Positions 35,331 to 47,500 of a DNA stretch of 64,000 nucleotides are shown one piece after another (position 1 is the stretch's first letter; every line of letters begins with the position of its first letter). The stretch spans positions 99,094,629-99,158,628 of the forward strand of contig RSEF01000002.1 in NCBI GenBank assembly GCA_003993805.1. Direction: 5' to 3'. The stretch comes from Himantopus leucocephalus. Lineage: Eukaryota; Chordata; Aves; Charadriiformes; Recurvirostridae. The position numbers were made by a program, and so were the translations under genes. Below the pieces are notes generated by a model. It had not been told where the DNA came from. It made no database searches and worked only from the letters and a program-made list of their open reading frames with translations.

Positions 35331-37237
35331 ACACAGTTTACACGCTCCCACAGGTCCTTAGATGTTTGACTGTAGCAGCAGTTTTTCCAGTCTCCCCAGT
35401 TACCAGTGGATGTCATCAGTGGTTTTGTGTAGCAGAACCAAATTATTTTTCAAATGCCTCTACCCCTTTGTAGCATCGTGCGTTCCCATGTACATTGTGT
35501 TCCTATGTGCATTGACATTGGAAGTCAAGCTTTTACTTGAGTTTATTTACCCCTAATAAACTGCTTTCCTGTACAGAGCTGAGGGTACAAGCCCTATTCT
35601 AACACGGTACCCCGATAAGTGGCTGCTCTGTGTGTGGCACCACCTTTCCTTTCCATCTCCTTCAGTGGTTGTAGAAAACCACTAATACTAACCGTTCCCT
35701 CCCCAACATACTTGACCATATGCTTTGCCATATCTATATTGTATGCATAACTCGAAACAAATTGAATGCCACCATCCTGAAAAGCATTGACGAAATGCGG
35801 CAGGGGTGGAGGAGGGGGAAAGCACTGATATTAGCAGGAAAAAAAAGCCCACACAGTGTGGCAAGGTACAAGATTTACTTTCACTTAAGGAGAAAATAAC
35901 AGTTTTGTTTGGATTTTGTTACTTGTTTTGTTTTGTTTTTGCCTTAAGCGTTTTGACTGAAGTCTTAATTGTGCGCGAGTCTCCAGGCTACAGTCCTCCG
36001 CCCCAATTCCAGGAACCAAGTTTTCACGTGAAAGTAAACTTTAAGTACAGCTAAAGCAAAATTTGCCACCCACTGCAGCCACTGTTGGCATAGCCAAATA
36101 AGCATGCTTTGTCCATGGTATGGCTAACACTTAAATGGGTGGGAAAAAAATCCCATTCACTTGATTATGCAACTGTATTCCCTTGGAATAGCTTCAAAAA
36201 GCTCTTTAATGAGAAGTCTGTAACAGTTGAACAAAGTAAGCATTTCCACTGGTGGGAAAATAAGCACGGGCAATTCTGCGTTTGACCCTGCAAGGAGAGA
36301 CAGAATGACAATCCGCAGCGTCAGGCTCATAAGGATTCAGCACATGGAAGCAGTGAGCCATGCCACCTCTGCACTCCTTGGGAACAAGGCATGATTTCAT
36401 TGATAGCACCAGAAAGAGTCGGGCACAGCAGCAAAATAACAATGAATGGATTTTGTTTAAGCCCAGGGATGCATTGCCAGCACTACAATGATCAACACTG
36501 TGGATTAATATTGCATCAAACTTTTAAAGGGAGTTTGTGGGGGAAAAAAAAAATGAGAAAGATGTTCCCAGCTAGGCAGGCTACAACTATTTCCACCACA
36601 TCTCTGTATAAACAAGCCTTAGTTTGTAGCGAAGAAACTAAAGAGAAGCAGCATTTCTTTCTGTTTGAATTTGAAAGCTATACTGCTCAGTCCCTGAGCA
36701 GTGCAATGGATGCCTTGGTAGCTGTCTCCACTTTCTAACACAAAGCAAAAAAGAAATGAAGTGTCGTTTGAATCAGAAAGGCTGTCCAAAGGCAAGCTTT
36801 CAAACACACACTTCTTGCACGGGCCTGTCTATACACAGTCATTATGTCAGATAACAGGGAAATATAAATTTAAAATTCCATTGTACTGATACAATGCTTT
36901 GTATGGGCATTTTTCTTCTGGAATCAAAAAGCCAGTCTTCAGTTCAGCTCTGTCACTTTGACATCTGTCTTCTCTTTAAAAAGTCCCTCCGTGTTTCACG
37001 AGTGAATGTCTCCGAATGAAGACGCAATCCTGGTACGATAAGATCTTCATCACTGAAAACATCTCTTGCACTAATTAACCCTAACTGGATTTTGGTTTTG
37101 TAACTGGATTTTGATTTTGTGAAAGGTGCTTGTATATCGACAGCATGGGGGTAGAAGAGCCCTTGTCTCATGACACTGTCCTCTCCATGGAGAGGTGTTA
37201 GTCAGGCTATCTGTGAGCACTGTTTAGTATCCCATTT

Positions 37238-37238
37238 A

Positions 37239-37269
<31 letters not shown>

Positions 37270-37293
37270 CAAAACAAAACAAAACAAAACAAA
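37238..37293 (+). repeat. (AAAAC)n microsatellite
   Basis: About ten uninterrupted AAAAC units follow a short A run and end in AAAG. It sits in the last intron about 750 bp before the terminal exon. The array is perfect, so it is probably length-polymorphic. Confidence 0.97.
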
Positions 37294-38009
37294 GCCTTAC
37301 CAGTTACCACAATGTCAATCTGCTTGGAAAATTGAATACAGAATGTTGGGTTCCTAAACACTGAATTTTGGTGTGGGTGGTTGGTTAGACTGCTTTTGGA
37401 GTGCCAACTCCTCAGTCCCTCAGCGCTGACTGCGGGAACTTGAGAGCACCCAGCACCTCAAAAGCACAGACCTAAACTGCAAAGAGGAACTACTCGGAAA
37501 AAACCATCAGTCCAAATTCTCTCCCTCCAGGCACCTGTGTTTGCCTTCGCTGGAGTTGCAAAGATGCCATCCCTAATTCTAACATCCTTGTACGCGGTGG
37601 TGCGTGGCTTAAGACTCAGCCTGTGACCTCGCGCACGCCTGCGCAGTTAGCTGGGGCTCTGCATGCAATAGATCATGGGGCAAGAGGCGGGGGGTTGCTA
37701 AGCCATATGCCCTCATTGCACACTTAACTTTTCCCTGTATCAGCAGTCTCACAATTACTCTAAAAGTGCCTGGGAATTTCAGACGGTTGTGGGATGCTGA
37801 GAACGCACCCTTAGATTCTTTTGTCATGTCTAGCCTGTCAGAAAAATTCCCCAAGGGGAAAAAACACCTGGGTGGCACAGCTCAACAGCAGCGAGCGTAA
37901 TGGTCTTGGCATTAACCCTCTCTATCGCAGCAGCAGGCCCAGAAAATATCCTTGCAGCAACCTGCAAACATATCAAGCATGTAATGTATTGCGTTTTCCT
38001 CTTGGCTAA

Positions 38010-38204
<195 letters not shown>

Positions 38205-40530
38205 GCAAGGGAGATCAGTGCTTCCTGAACTGCTTTTAAGTACTCAATGACTGGACTAAACATCTGACCTGGAACTCTGCTACAAACATATAACATTGGC
38301 TCTTACCGCAGAGGAACTACTGCTGTGGCCGTCATCACAGGAGTACCCGTGTGACTCGTGTGGGAAGGCAAAGGAGAAGGACACAAGGAGTTTGATCTGT
38401 AGCCTTATTCATGGAGTTTTTATTTCTTCACGTAAAAGTCACTGAAAAACATTTCTTCCCAAATTTCTACTCGCAACAAGAAGGCTGGGAAATACGGATC
38501 TTGCAAAAAAGACACTAGGAGAAAAACAAAACCACACTCAAATGTCACTGAGCTTTATGTGGCTGCTGAGAACATGCAATTCTATACTGTATTCATGTAA
38601 GGAAAATACAGTGGTTGAGCTATACCATATTTATTGAAATAGATACACTCATTTTTACAAGAGTTGTGTTAAATTGCTGGAAACATTCTGCACTGGTTAG
38701 TCTTGCTTGTTTTCATTTCAGGGACGATGTTCGATAGGAAAGGAGGATTATGAGAAATGATTCCTCGGGTGTCATTGAGACTCTGCAGTGCTGTGAGCAG
38801 GGTCACCTCTAACTCGCAGCTGTACGTGAAACCCAAGCAGAGGCTGAAGCTCCAGCTCCGAGTTGTCACCAGCTGGAGAGCTGCTGGTTGGAAGCGGAGC
38901 ACTTCACCCTCCTCCAGGGATGACGGTACTGACTGCTGACCATCTGCAGCGTCATTTTAGCAAAGTTTCTGCACCTATTTCAGAATAAACACCACCAACC
39001 GTAATGTACTAAACTGTCTGGAAAAGTCCTAGGGCTGATAACTCAAAAAGCTGAGCACAGATGGGTAGTAAAGTCTTAATGTCACAGGACGGATTGTTTT
39101 TCATAGTTTGTTTGAATTATGTCACACATAATTACAATAAAATTAGTTCAGTGGACTTGGGGGGGAGGGGTTAGGGCACAGCACTTTGCTGCTGCGGGCA
39201 AAGCCTGCAGAGCACATAGATGTGAATATACACTATGTTTGCTTTGTACCTGCGTGTGTGACAGTTGTAGTGGATAATAGAGAGGACAAATCAAATTTAC
39301 CAATAGCATATTTTATCTGAATCCTAAAAGGACTGTGAAAAGAAACAGCGGTTTTTTATACTTTAGCTCCATCCCCTGAACCGAAGTAATTAGGAGGAAC
39401 GTAAGTGGCAATACCGTCTGGACCAGCTCTGGAGCCAAACCCTCAGGCACAGGTGAGACACACATGCAGCTTCTTTTTCCAAGGGACTGGAAATGTGGCA
39501 TCTCACTGCCAGGGCCGTTTGCTAAGAATAGGGGCAAAAAAACCACATCAAGCACCCACTGGGCTCTCAGTTTTCTTTGACCAGCGCCTGTGCACCTCAG
39601 ACCAAACCTTTGGAATGACGTTTCTACAAAGGTTTATAAATCAGCAATGACTGAAGCACAGCCGAAGAGGTTCATTAGCTGAGGGACTTAGCCGCAGCTT
39701 TGACAAGCTAGCATAAATCTCCATTAAAAACAAAACACACCTCATAGTGGCCAAAACCAACATGAATATGTATCTGAATCTTACAATCAGGAGCATCACA
39801 AAATATTTCACTTGGCACATACAGTAAGAGAGGTTATGGAAATATCTGTAGCTTTTAGAACAAAACCATGTAAGTATAAACACAGATAAAATAGAACTCA
39901 TTACTCTGTTTAAGCACTAAACACTGACGTTGTCACTCAATGTGTGTTGACAGTATTCTCTTGCTTTATTAATATCATCAGGGCCTGGTTTATTTTAAAA
40001 GGAATGTTAATTTTTAAAAAGAGAAAATTACAATATTGTATATAATGTATACACAAAGATCTCTGTAGAAATATTATTCCAACTTAGCAGGAAAAAAAAA
40101 AATCAGAAGTATCGGACCATTGGAGGTGAGTGTGTGTGTGTGTCTGTAACTTCGTGAATACTGACTGTGTGACGTTTATTAGGTTTAAATCATGCAGTAC
40201 ATTATTTGTCTCAATGATACTGTAGTTTCTCCCATAACATTTTTTTTTTACTTTACTGCAGATAACAAGACCAACCAAGTGAATATAGCTATTTAATGTT
40301 TCTGTTCTTTTATACTGCAGCAAAAATGTACTGTAAATTTATGAAGAGGCTGTGCCCCAATGGCATTTTCCAATGATGTTAGTGCACAAATGCTTTAAAC
40401 TAGACTGGAACTGCCAGAATAAAATGTAAATGAAGAATTTCTTGTATAACCTTATACTGCATGAGATCAATTTTTAATAAATTGTTGCAAATCTGTTTTT
40501 ATGAATAAAATATATAAAACCTAGCATTTT
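38205..40530 (+). other. GABBR2: GABBR2 3' untranslated region
   Basis: The sequence after the stop codon runs on without a splice donor I would trust, to a cluster of polyadenylation signals at 40418-40509. The inferred length is about 2.3 kb. Internal AATAAA hexamers at 38984-38989 and 39136-39141 could give shorter transcripts. Open frames in this region are short and unrecognised. The cleavage position, about 40520-40535, is an estimate from the last hexamer. Confidence 0.75.
40418..40509 (+). terminator. Clustered poly(A) signals ending GABBR2
   Basis: Three AATAAA hexamers lie at 40418-40423, 40476-40481 and 40504-40509. A GT-rich stretch, TGTGTGTGCATGTGTGTG, starts about 65 bases after the last one and could serve as the downstream element. 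No other place in the preceding 2 kb has such a cluster, which is why I end the transcript here. Confidence 0.75.
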
Positions 40531-40570
40531 GGACTCAGTGCCCTCTTCCCCCACGGCAAAACCATTATTA

Positions 40571-40620
40571 ATGTGTGTGCATGTGTGTGTATATATATAA
40601 ACATACATATATATAAAAGC
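40571..40620 (+). repeat. TG/TA-rich simple repeat
   Basis: An imperfect TGTGTG run passes into ATATATATA with CATACA interruptions. It lies directly after the presumed transcript end. Confidence 0.85.
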
Positions 40621-41164
40621 CTCTCCGGAGAAGGAAGAATCCAATTACAACACCACATTGTAATAAAAAGTCAAAACGCACACCCTAGCAGTTGAAGGGT
40701 TCATTTCTAGAGAAAATAGATACACGAGCTTCTGCCCTGAAATACAATTACTGCAGTACTCATGGGTGAAGTCTAAGCCCTTTTTCAAATGGGAAAATAA
40801 TCAAACGTATACTGAACATTTACGTCCAAACCACACTTCATACATGCACTGTTCTCTCTTGCACCACAGTGTGAATTCAGGAGAAAAAGATTTTACCATT
40901 TCACATAAGTTACTGAAGTTAAGCCACCCTTCTAGTTCTATAGTAAAATCTCTGCTTCAGCAAATGAGGAGTTTCTGAGAGTAATCACCGATTGTTTCGT
41001 GAAGACAAACCCTAAACCTCTCCATCCAGTTTCATGCATGTGGTAGGTTTTGTGTCCTAAACGAGGTCCTTCTGCTTGGCAGAGAAGGACAAGGGTGGGA
41101 ACATAGTGCAATGAGACAGTTAGAGGAAAGAGCATTTTTAGTTGTTTGCTTTTCCACAGGAGCA

Positions 41165-41174
41165 NNNNNNNNNN
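41165..41174. other. Assembly gap (10 N)
   Basis: A ten-N placeholder gap in non-coding flank. Confidence 0.99.
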
Positions 41175-41746
41175 AAATGTATGAAATTGATTTATAGTGA
41201 GACGAGTTGGCTTAACCCAGCTTTCCATCAGTTCGAAACTGGCTTCTATCCAGTATTCACTTTATTTAAATATGATTAGCTGTTCTTTTTCATCTTGTTT
41301 GTCTTGTATTTCTACTGTTGGAGAAAACAGCAAGCTGCAGTATACACGCTAGTTTTTGCCTTTGATCTGATGTCAGCAAGTTCAGTTCATTACATAAAGC
41401 ATGAATAAAGTTATTTTAATATGGCTCTAGAGTTAGGTCAAAGCTGTTGAAGTTTGAACCTGTATATTTATTCTGACTATAATCTGCATGTTCTGAACGA
41501 AAAAAAAGTTACTATTTTTGTAGTTCTTAGCTGTTTTTCCATAATCATTCATTTACTTCTGTTTAGTGTTGGATCAATAATACGGAATGAACGAGTGATG
41601 GTCTAGGGAACAGACCCAGACTGGAAAGGCAAGGGTGTCAGTTTCCCTTGCAGTATGCTTTGAGTTTGGGAAAACACATTTAATTCTGAACAAATCCATA
41701 TACTCCTCCCTTGAATCTGAAGGGTCTCTTGAAGAAAAATAAAATA

Positions 41747-41827
41747 TGTAAAAAAAAAACAAAAACAAAAACCGAAAAAAAAAACCCCAAAACAAAAAAC
41801 CTAAACCAAACCAAAACAAAAAAAAAC
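41747..41827 (+). repeat. A-rich AAAAAC/AAACC simple tract
   Basis: About 80 bp of A runs broken by C (AAAAAC, AACCCC, AAACC), on the + strand almost free of T and G. It could be a decayed poly-A tail or a simple repeat. No transposon body is recognisable next to it. A T-rich tract with ATTTTTTTT units lies at about 42486-42519. Confidence 0.8.
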
Positions 41828-44484
41828 CTCAAATTCATAGCATAACATACAAGCATTGACATTTTTCCAAACACAGAGCCTTGAGTTTTAATTCTAGCTC
41901 AATTTATTGGTGAGGGTTAAGGTATTTACAATACCATCTTAATTTAGTATCAGAATAAATAATGGCTCTGTGTTTGGGGATTTGGGTCTTTGGTTTGGTT
42001 GTTTTTTGTTTTTTGATTTTTTTTTTTTCCCCCCTGTGTAATTTTTATTGAAGTACTCTGTTTCACTGCTTCTATTCCCTTCTCCACCCCTCCCTCCCTG
42101 CCCCTTTTGGTAGTTTCTGTAAAAGAAGGCTGAAGTCTTTTCTTGTGTGGCTTTCGCAGCCTCTCAGCTAGGATAGACCTGCCAGGTAGAATCTTACTCA
42201 GTTACTAAAATGTTTCAGTATTGCACCTTGCAGCTATTGCTGCAGCTTCCTTCACTGCTACAAAAGGTTGTAGCATGTCCCCTCAGACTAGTTTATTATT
42301 ATTTGCTTCTGCTTTTTCTGGAGGTGGTTTTGAGAAGTAGGTAGGTAGCTTTGGTTGCCACCTCTTCCTTCTCTCCTCCTCCCTGTCCCGATGTGATAGG
42401 CAGATTTAAGGTTTGCTTCTTTGGGAAATCACTTGTGGTTTGGCATCTTCACTGTGCTGAATGAGGAGGACTGTGATATACGCTGATTTTTTTTATTTTT
42501 TTTTTTTATTTTTTTTCAGATTTGAGGTTTCTTTTTCATGGCACGTTTTCTAGTACCCTATCTGATGTCTGTTTTCTGTATGATCCAACCCACCTGACAG
42601 TAGTGCTGCTAAATTTCCTTCTAGCCCATAGCTGGTCAGTGTGTCTCCTCTTGACTTCCTCTGGGAAATGTCATATGATCCATGGGGATATACCTGTGTG
42701 ACATGAACACCCCATTAATGATAAACTTTGATTCTATCCGCAGTTCTGCCAGCCCAAATTTAATCCCATTACTTTCATTACTCTGTGACCCACAATCCTG
42801 GCTTGAAGTCTCCCATTGTTAGGTGGGAACATTGTTATAGTTTCTGGGCAATTGCAGCACTGAATTTTGAGCTCCCCTTTGCATTTTTCCCTGTGCCGGA
42901 CTTTACGCAAATCTTGTTTTCGTGTTGCTTATTTGAAAGCTAGCTCAAGGAAATCAGATGCTAATTGGTCGCCCATCTGTATATGATTTTTCTGCTTTAA
43001 AGGTTATATTGATCGAAAGCTGCACTGAAAATATGATAACTTTGACACTTCTTGGTTGGTTCTTGGCAATCGCTATTAATTTACTCCAGAGTGTTCATAT
43101 TATAGTATTGTATTTCTGTGAGTATTGAAACATTTCAAATATTCTAGAAAGTTGATTTCAAGCTTCTTTTGCTGCCAATTCCCCAAGTATCGTCCTTCTG
43201 ATTATTTTCACCATACCTATAATTTCTGTAAAGCTGGAGCTGGTTATTTTCGTGTGCTGTTTGCCAGAGTTTTAATTTATTTCTGAAAGGCAGCGTTGAG
43301 CGTGTTGTACAAGACCAGCTTGCTGCCCTGTTTCTCAGCATCCACCTTGGAAAGCCCTAGGATTGCTTTATCTCCAGTCCCTTTCACCAGCTGGGTTGAG
43401 TGGCCCTATATGAGGTTAAAAGCACTCTCTGCCATAACTGTTGCTGCCCTTGGAATGTACAAATGTGGCCACAGTAAGAAGGTAAATACAACTAAGTCAA
43501 GGCAAAATTGGTGTGATAAAATTTGTTGCTTCATACTGTTACTCTCAGAATCTTAAATTCAGTTCTTCTCTTACTCTCTCTTACTTTGATGTTTTTCTTC
43601 ATGTTACTGTCCTGTTATAGGACAAGGAAAGCTTTCACATATGGCAAATTAACCTGCTTCCCCCCGAATGCTGTTGTGGCAGCAGTTACTTAATTACTTA
43701 TTTTGAGGGATAGTGTAATTCATACAAATTCAGCAACAGCAGCTCCTGGGCATAGATTGAAGAACAAACTCATAAACCAAACAGTTGCAAAAAGAAAGCA
43801 CCTTGACATAATTCTGAAATAGAAGTAAAATATTTATTGGCCTTTTAAACCAGAAAAAGCTAATTATGCTCCACTGAAGAAGTAATACATTGCTGATATG
43901 TTTACAGAAAAGTAAGTGCTGAAGTACAAATCCTCATGTAATGGAAGCTTTTCTAAGGGCCTGATTTCCAAGTGCACTGTAGTGTTCTTGGTATGTGATT
44001 CATCTAGTATTACAACCAGTATTACGGCATCCGTCTTAATTCTTGGCATTCTCAGTTCTCCATACCTCTAGAGCAGTTCCTGGGGACTTGTAGATCTTAC
44101 ATGCTTTCTCAAGGCATCAGTTCAGTGTTAACACAACTGGAGAAAAACAAGGCCTATAAACCAAGGGATAGTTACATTTTAGTTGAAATGAAAGTGTCTT
44201 TTAATTGAACTTGAAGTGAACTTTTCTGTCAGGGAAAATAGATACGATGACTGTAGCTTTAGAGCCGCCAGGATCTGTTGGAAAAGCACTAATAAATGCA
44301 TACAAAATTGCTCCTGAAACAATCTATAGTTGGAGCAAGAAGGTTTGGTCCTAGGATTACACTGAGAACAGGAACATATTGCACAGTTCTTAACCATAGT
44401 CTTCTAATAAGGTATTTTCTTTTCCTTCTTGTCACATTCAAGTCTTATAGCTATAGAAAGCTTGAGTAACTAAGTCTAAATTTA

Positions 44485-44579
44485 TTTTTTTTTTTAAACT
44501 GAAAAATAGTTCCACAATTGCACCTTTCTNCTTTTTTTTTTTTTTTAACTGAAAAATAGTTCCACAGTTGCACCTTTCT
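44485..44579. repeat. About 45-bp direct repeat around a single N at a T run
   Basis: Copy 1 is about 44485-44529 and copy 2 about 44532-44579, with the N at 44530. They differ by one base and by the length of the leading T run. A homopolymer whose length was read differently explains why the overlap was not merged. Confidence 0.83.
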
Positions 44580-47500
44580 GGTCTTTCAGAATGTCTTCTT
44601 GGCTCTCTGTGTTGTAATTCCTAACTGTAGTTGCAAATCCAGATTTACTTTGATTTCTTGTCTTGCCTTGGTTTCATTTCATTCATTTTTAGGAGATGAG
44701 TAGCTTGAAATGTTGGTTGATGAACCAACAAACTCCCAAACTGGATCCACTATTCTGTTCAAGAACATCTGTAGCTGCAAGGAAAAGATCAGTTCTGGGA
44801 AAGTGGGATAGACTTGCGGCATTGATAATAATGTGGGGTTTTTTGCCATAAAGACATACTCATGCTAAAGAAATTATTTTTCTAATGTCTATTGTTTAAT
44901 TTAAACAATCAATCCAAAGATTTGCTTAGGTAAGCAGATTTTTATTGATTGTCTTCTGAAGGCTCTGAATGCTACTGAGAAAAGCAGAGTGACTGAGCAA
45001 GCAATAGAGATCTGTATTATGTTTAGCTCTTGTTAACAAAATGAAAATTAAATAATAAAAACAGGTATGGACACTAAGGTGCGGATTCTTTCTGGTGCGT
45101 ACCCACATACATATGTATACACAGACATATACATATTTGGAATTATCTAAAACTGTCTTCAGTCCTTTTTATGGCTCACTGACTTGCTGATGGGGCACTG
45201 TTATGTTTCAGATACACGTAGTTGCATTCTCTTACATTGCATCAGGATTAATTCTCATTCAGAAATGTGGCTGACATGCGTAGGTGGGTGCTTCATAAGC
45301 AGTCTGCTTTGAAATTTTTTTCCTGTGACTTTTTGCTCTCCAGTTGTTTTTGCCCTTCGCCTGTCTTGCATTATTCTGCTTGCTTATGACAAGTTAAAAA
45401 ATACCTGATTTGCAAATCTGAAAGAGAAGAAAAGATCAGAATAGCTTACTGTTATATAAAGATCCTGTCTGTTGTTTGTGGCTACTGATACAGGAGGTCA
45501 GAATTACAGATTACAGTCTATAATCAGACCAGTTTGGAAATAAATTTGGCTACAGAGACAGACGTTTAAGAAGCAATTTTTACCTAGCAAATTTCATGCA
45601 ATCTTTTCAAATCCTTGTCTTAGCTGTTAAAATTCAGTAATGTTACAGTTGCCAAAGCTAATAATGCTTAATGATGTTAACATTAACGTTGATAATGAGT
45701 TATTTGAGTAGTCAGTGTGAAAACTCTTGTGACGAATGTGATTTTGTCCTTGCTTTTGGGAGTCTTTCTGACGATGCGATAAACTCCTGTCTTTGCTGGT
45801 TTTGGCGTGGGAAGAAGAGAGAAAATGCAGAAAATTGTTTCTTTTGTGTTTCCTTTTTTAGAGCAAAGGGCAGAAAGGTGCAACTATGGGGCCCTGAGTT
45901 TCACGGCCTGACACATCCACCTTTATTGATCAACACCTCAGGCTACTGTTTTTGCAACTATAATTATCATAGAGTCACCTTATGCATAAACTGTACTCAA
46001 GGTTGCATGAGGGATATCCTCAGTTATAACACAAATCTTTCCTCATAACAAATGTGCTTGTGCTGGCTTGACTTGTCTCCTATTTGCTGCCTAATGGCTA
46101 GACCACAGTAAAAGATTTGTCATTCCGCTACTTATGTTGCCTTAAGAGAAGATGTGTTGTTTTTTTTTTTTTTCCAATTTAAATCATTAAAAGGGAAGAC
46201 AAAAAAAAGTGAGTAATAATCTTTATACAAATAATTCTATGGTTTGCTCTTTCTGTTAGCCTCATCCTTAACTTTTAAATTTTCCATTGCCACAAGCAGT
46301 GCTAGGAGGACTTAAAGGCAACAGGTTGCCAATTAGTCATGGCTTGCAGACTGCTTGTTTGAACAGTAGGCATTTATGTTTATGTCCATAAGTCCACATT
46401 TATTACTACAGATGAACCAACAGGGTGTAGTTTCATAGTTAGTTCAATGGTCTAACTGGTTATGTGAACCAGGAAAATGAAACTTTAAATGTTGTTGCCC
46501 AATATTCCACTATTTTACAGACAGTTTATTATAGTATTATAATCACCTTGGAAAGACAGTTTATGTCCTCAGTCACAAATTAAGGAACACAGAAAAAGAC
46601 ATTCATAGCGTAGTTGTAAAGGGGAGTGGGCACTCTGCAGTAAATCTGAGAATAAGTGGATTGAGAGTGCTACTTTGGAAGTCTTAGCTGCCTGTCCAGA
46701 GATTATATAAATCCTACTTGAATGTGTTCCCCAAAAGCTGAGTTTGTAAGATGTATGGTCCCAGAAAGCAGACCTCACCCTCAAGTGTAACATTATTGCC
46801 TCAGCTCCCTAGACAAATAATGAATGTGGATCATGCGAATTCCACGGACTTTCAGACTTGTCTATATATGAAATGAGGTTTGGTAACCCCACTGTCTGAG
46901 GATACCTCGAGGACCAGTCCTGGCATTCATCTCATAAAGTTGTCGTCAGACTTTGCACTTGATCCTGCACTGCTTCAGAGTGTGAATGTCTCTTATTCTT
47001 CATTGTCTTCTCAGTAGTCAACCACAAGGGCCTCTGTGGCGTGCTTGGTTCTGTCAGGAGCACTCCAGTACCAGCTAATACAGCTTGTGAGTTTGCCAGG
47101 ATTTCAGACTGCAATTTCTACAGTCAGTATTAAAAAAATCAGGAGAGACATCAAAACAAATGTCACTTTTCTGAATTGTCATCAGGTTTACTGTGGCCAA
47201 TATAATGATTTCTGGTTTTGTACCTCCTTTGCTTTTGGCCTTTGAGGGAGGCAATTCTGCCTTGCCACAAAACATCAAACGTGCAGTCAACTGTCTCAAA
47301 TGGTCCTAGCGCAGTGCTCACCCTAGCGGAATTAATGTTTATGGATTGGAAGTGGTACTGTCTCAGCTTCTTGTTTGGTGATTACTAATATAACTACGCT
47401 CTGCGTGAGTACCGGTGTCACTGAAGAGAGGGATGGGTTTCCACTTCTCTTTGAGCGCTCTAACCAATATTTTTATGGAATAATAACCATATCCACCCTT

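Noticed and set aside
36391..36738. 115-codon open frame in the last GABBR2 intron
   Set aside because: There are no splice-supported borders and no recognisable similarity, and the length is within chance for AT-moderate intron DNA.
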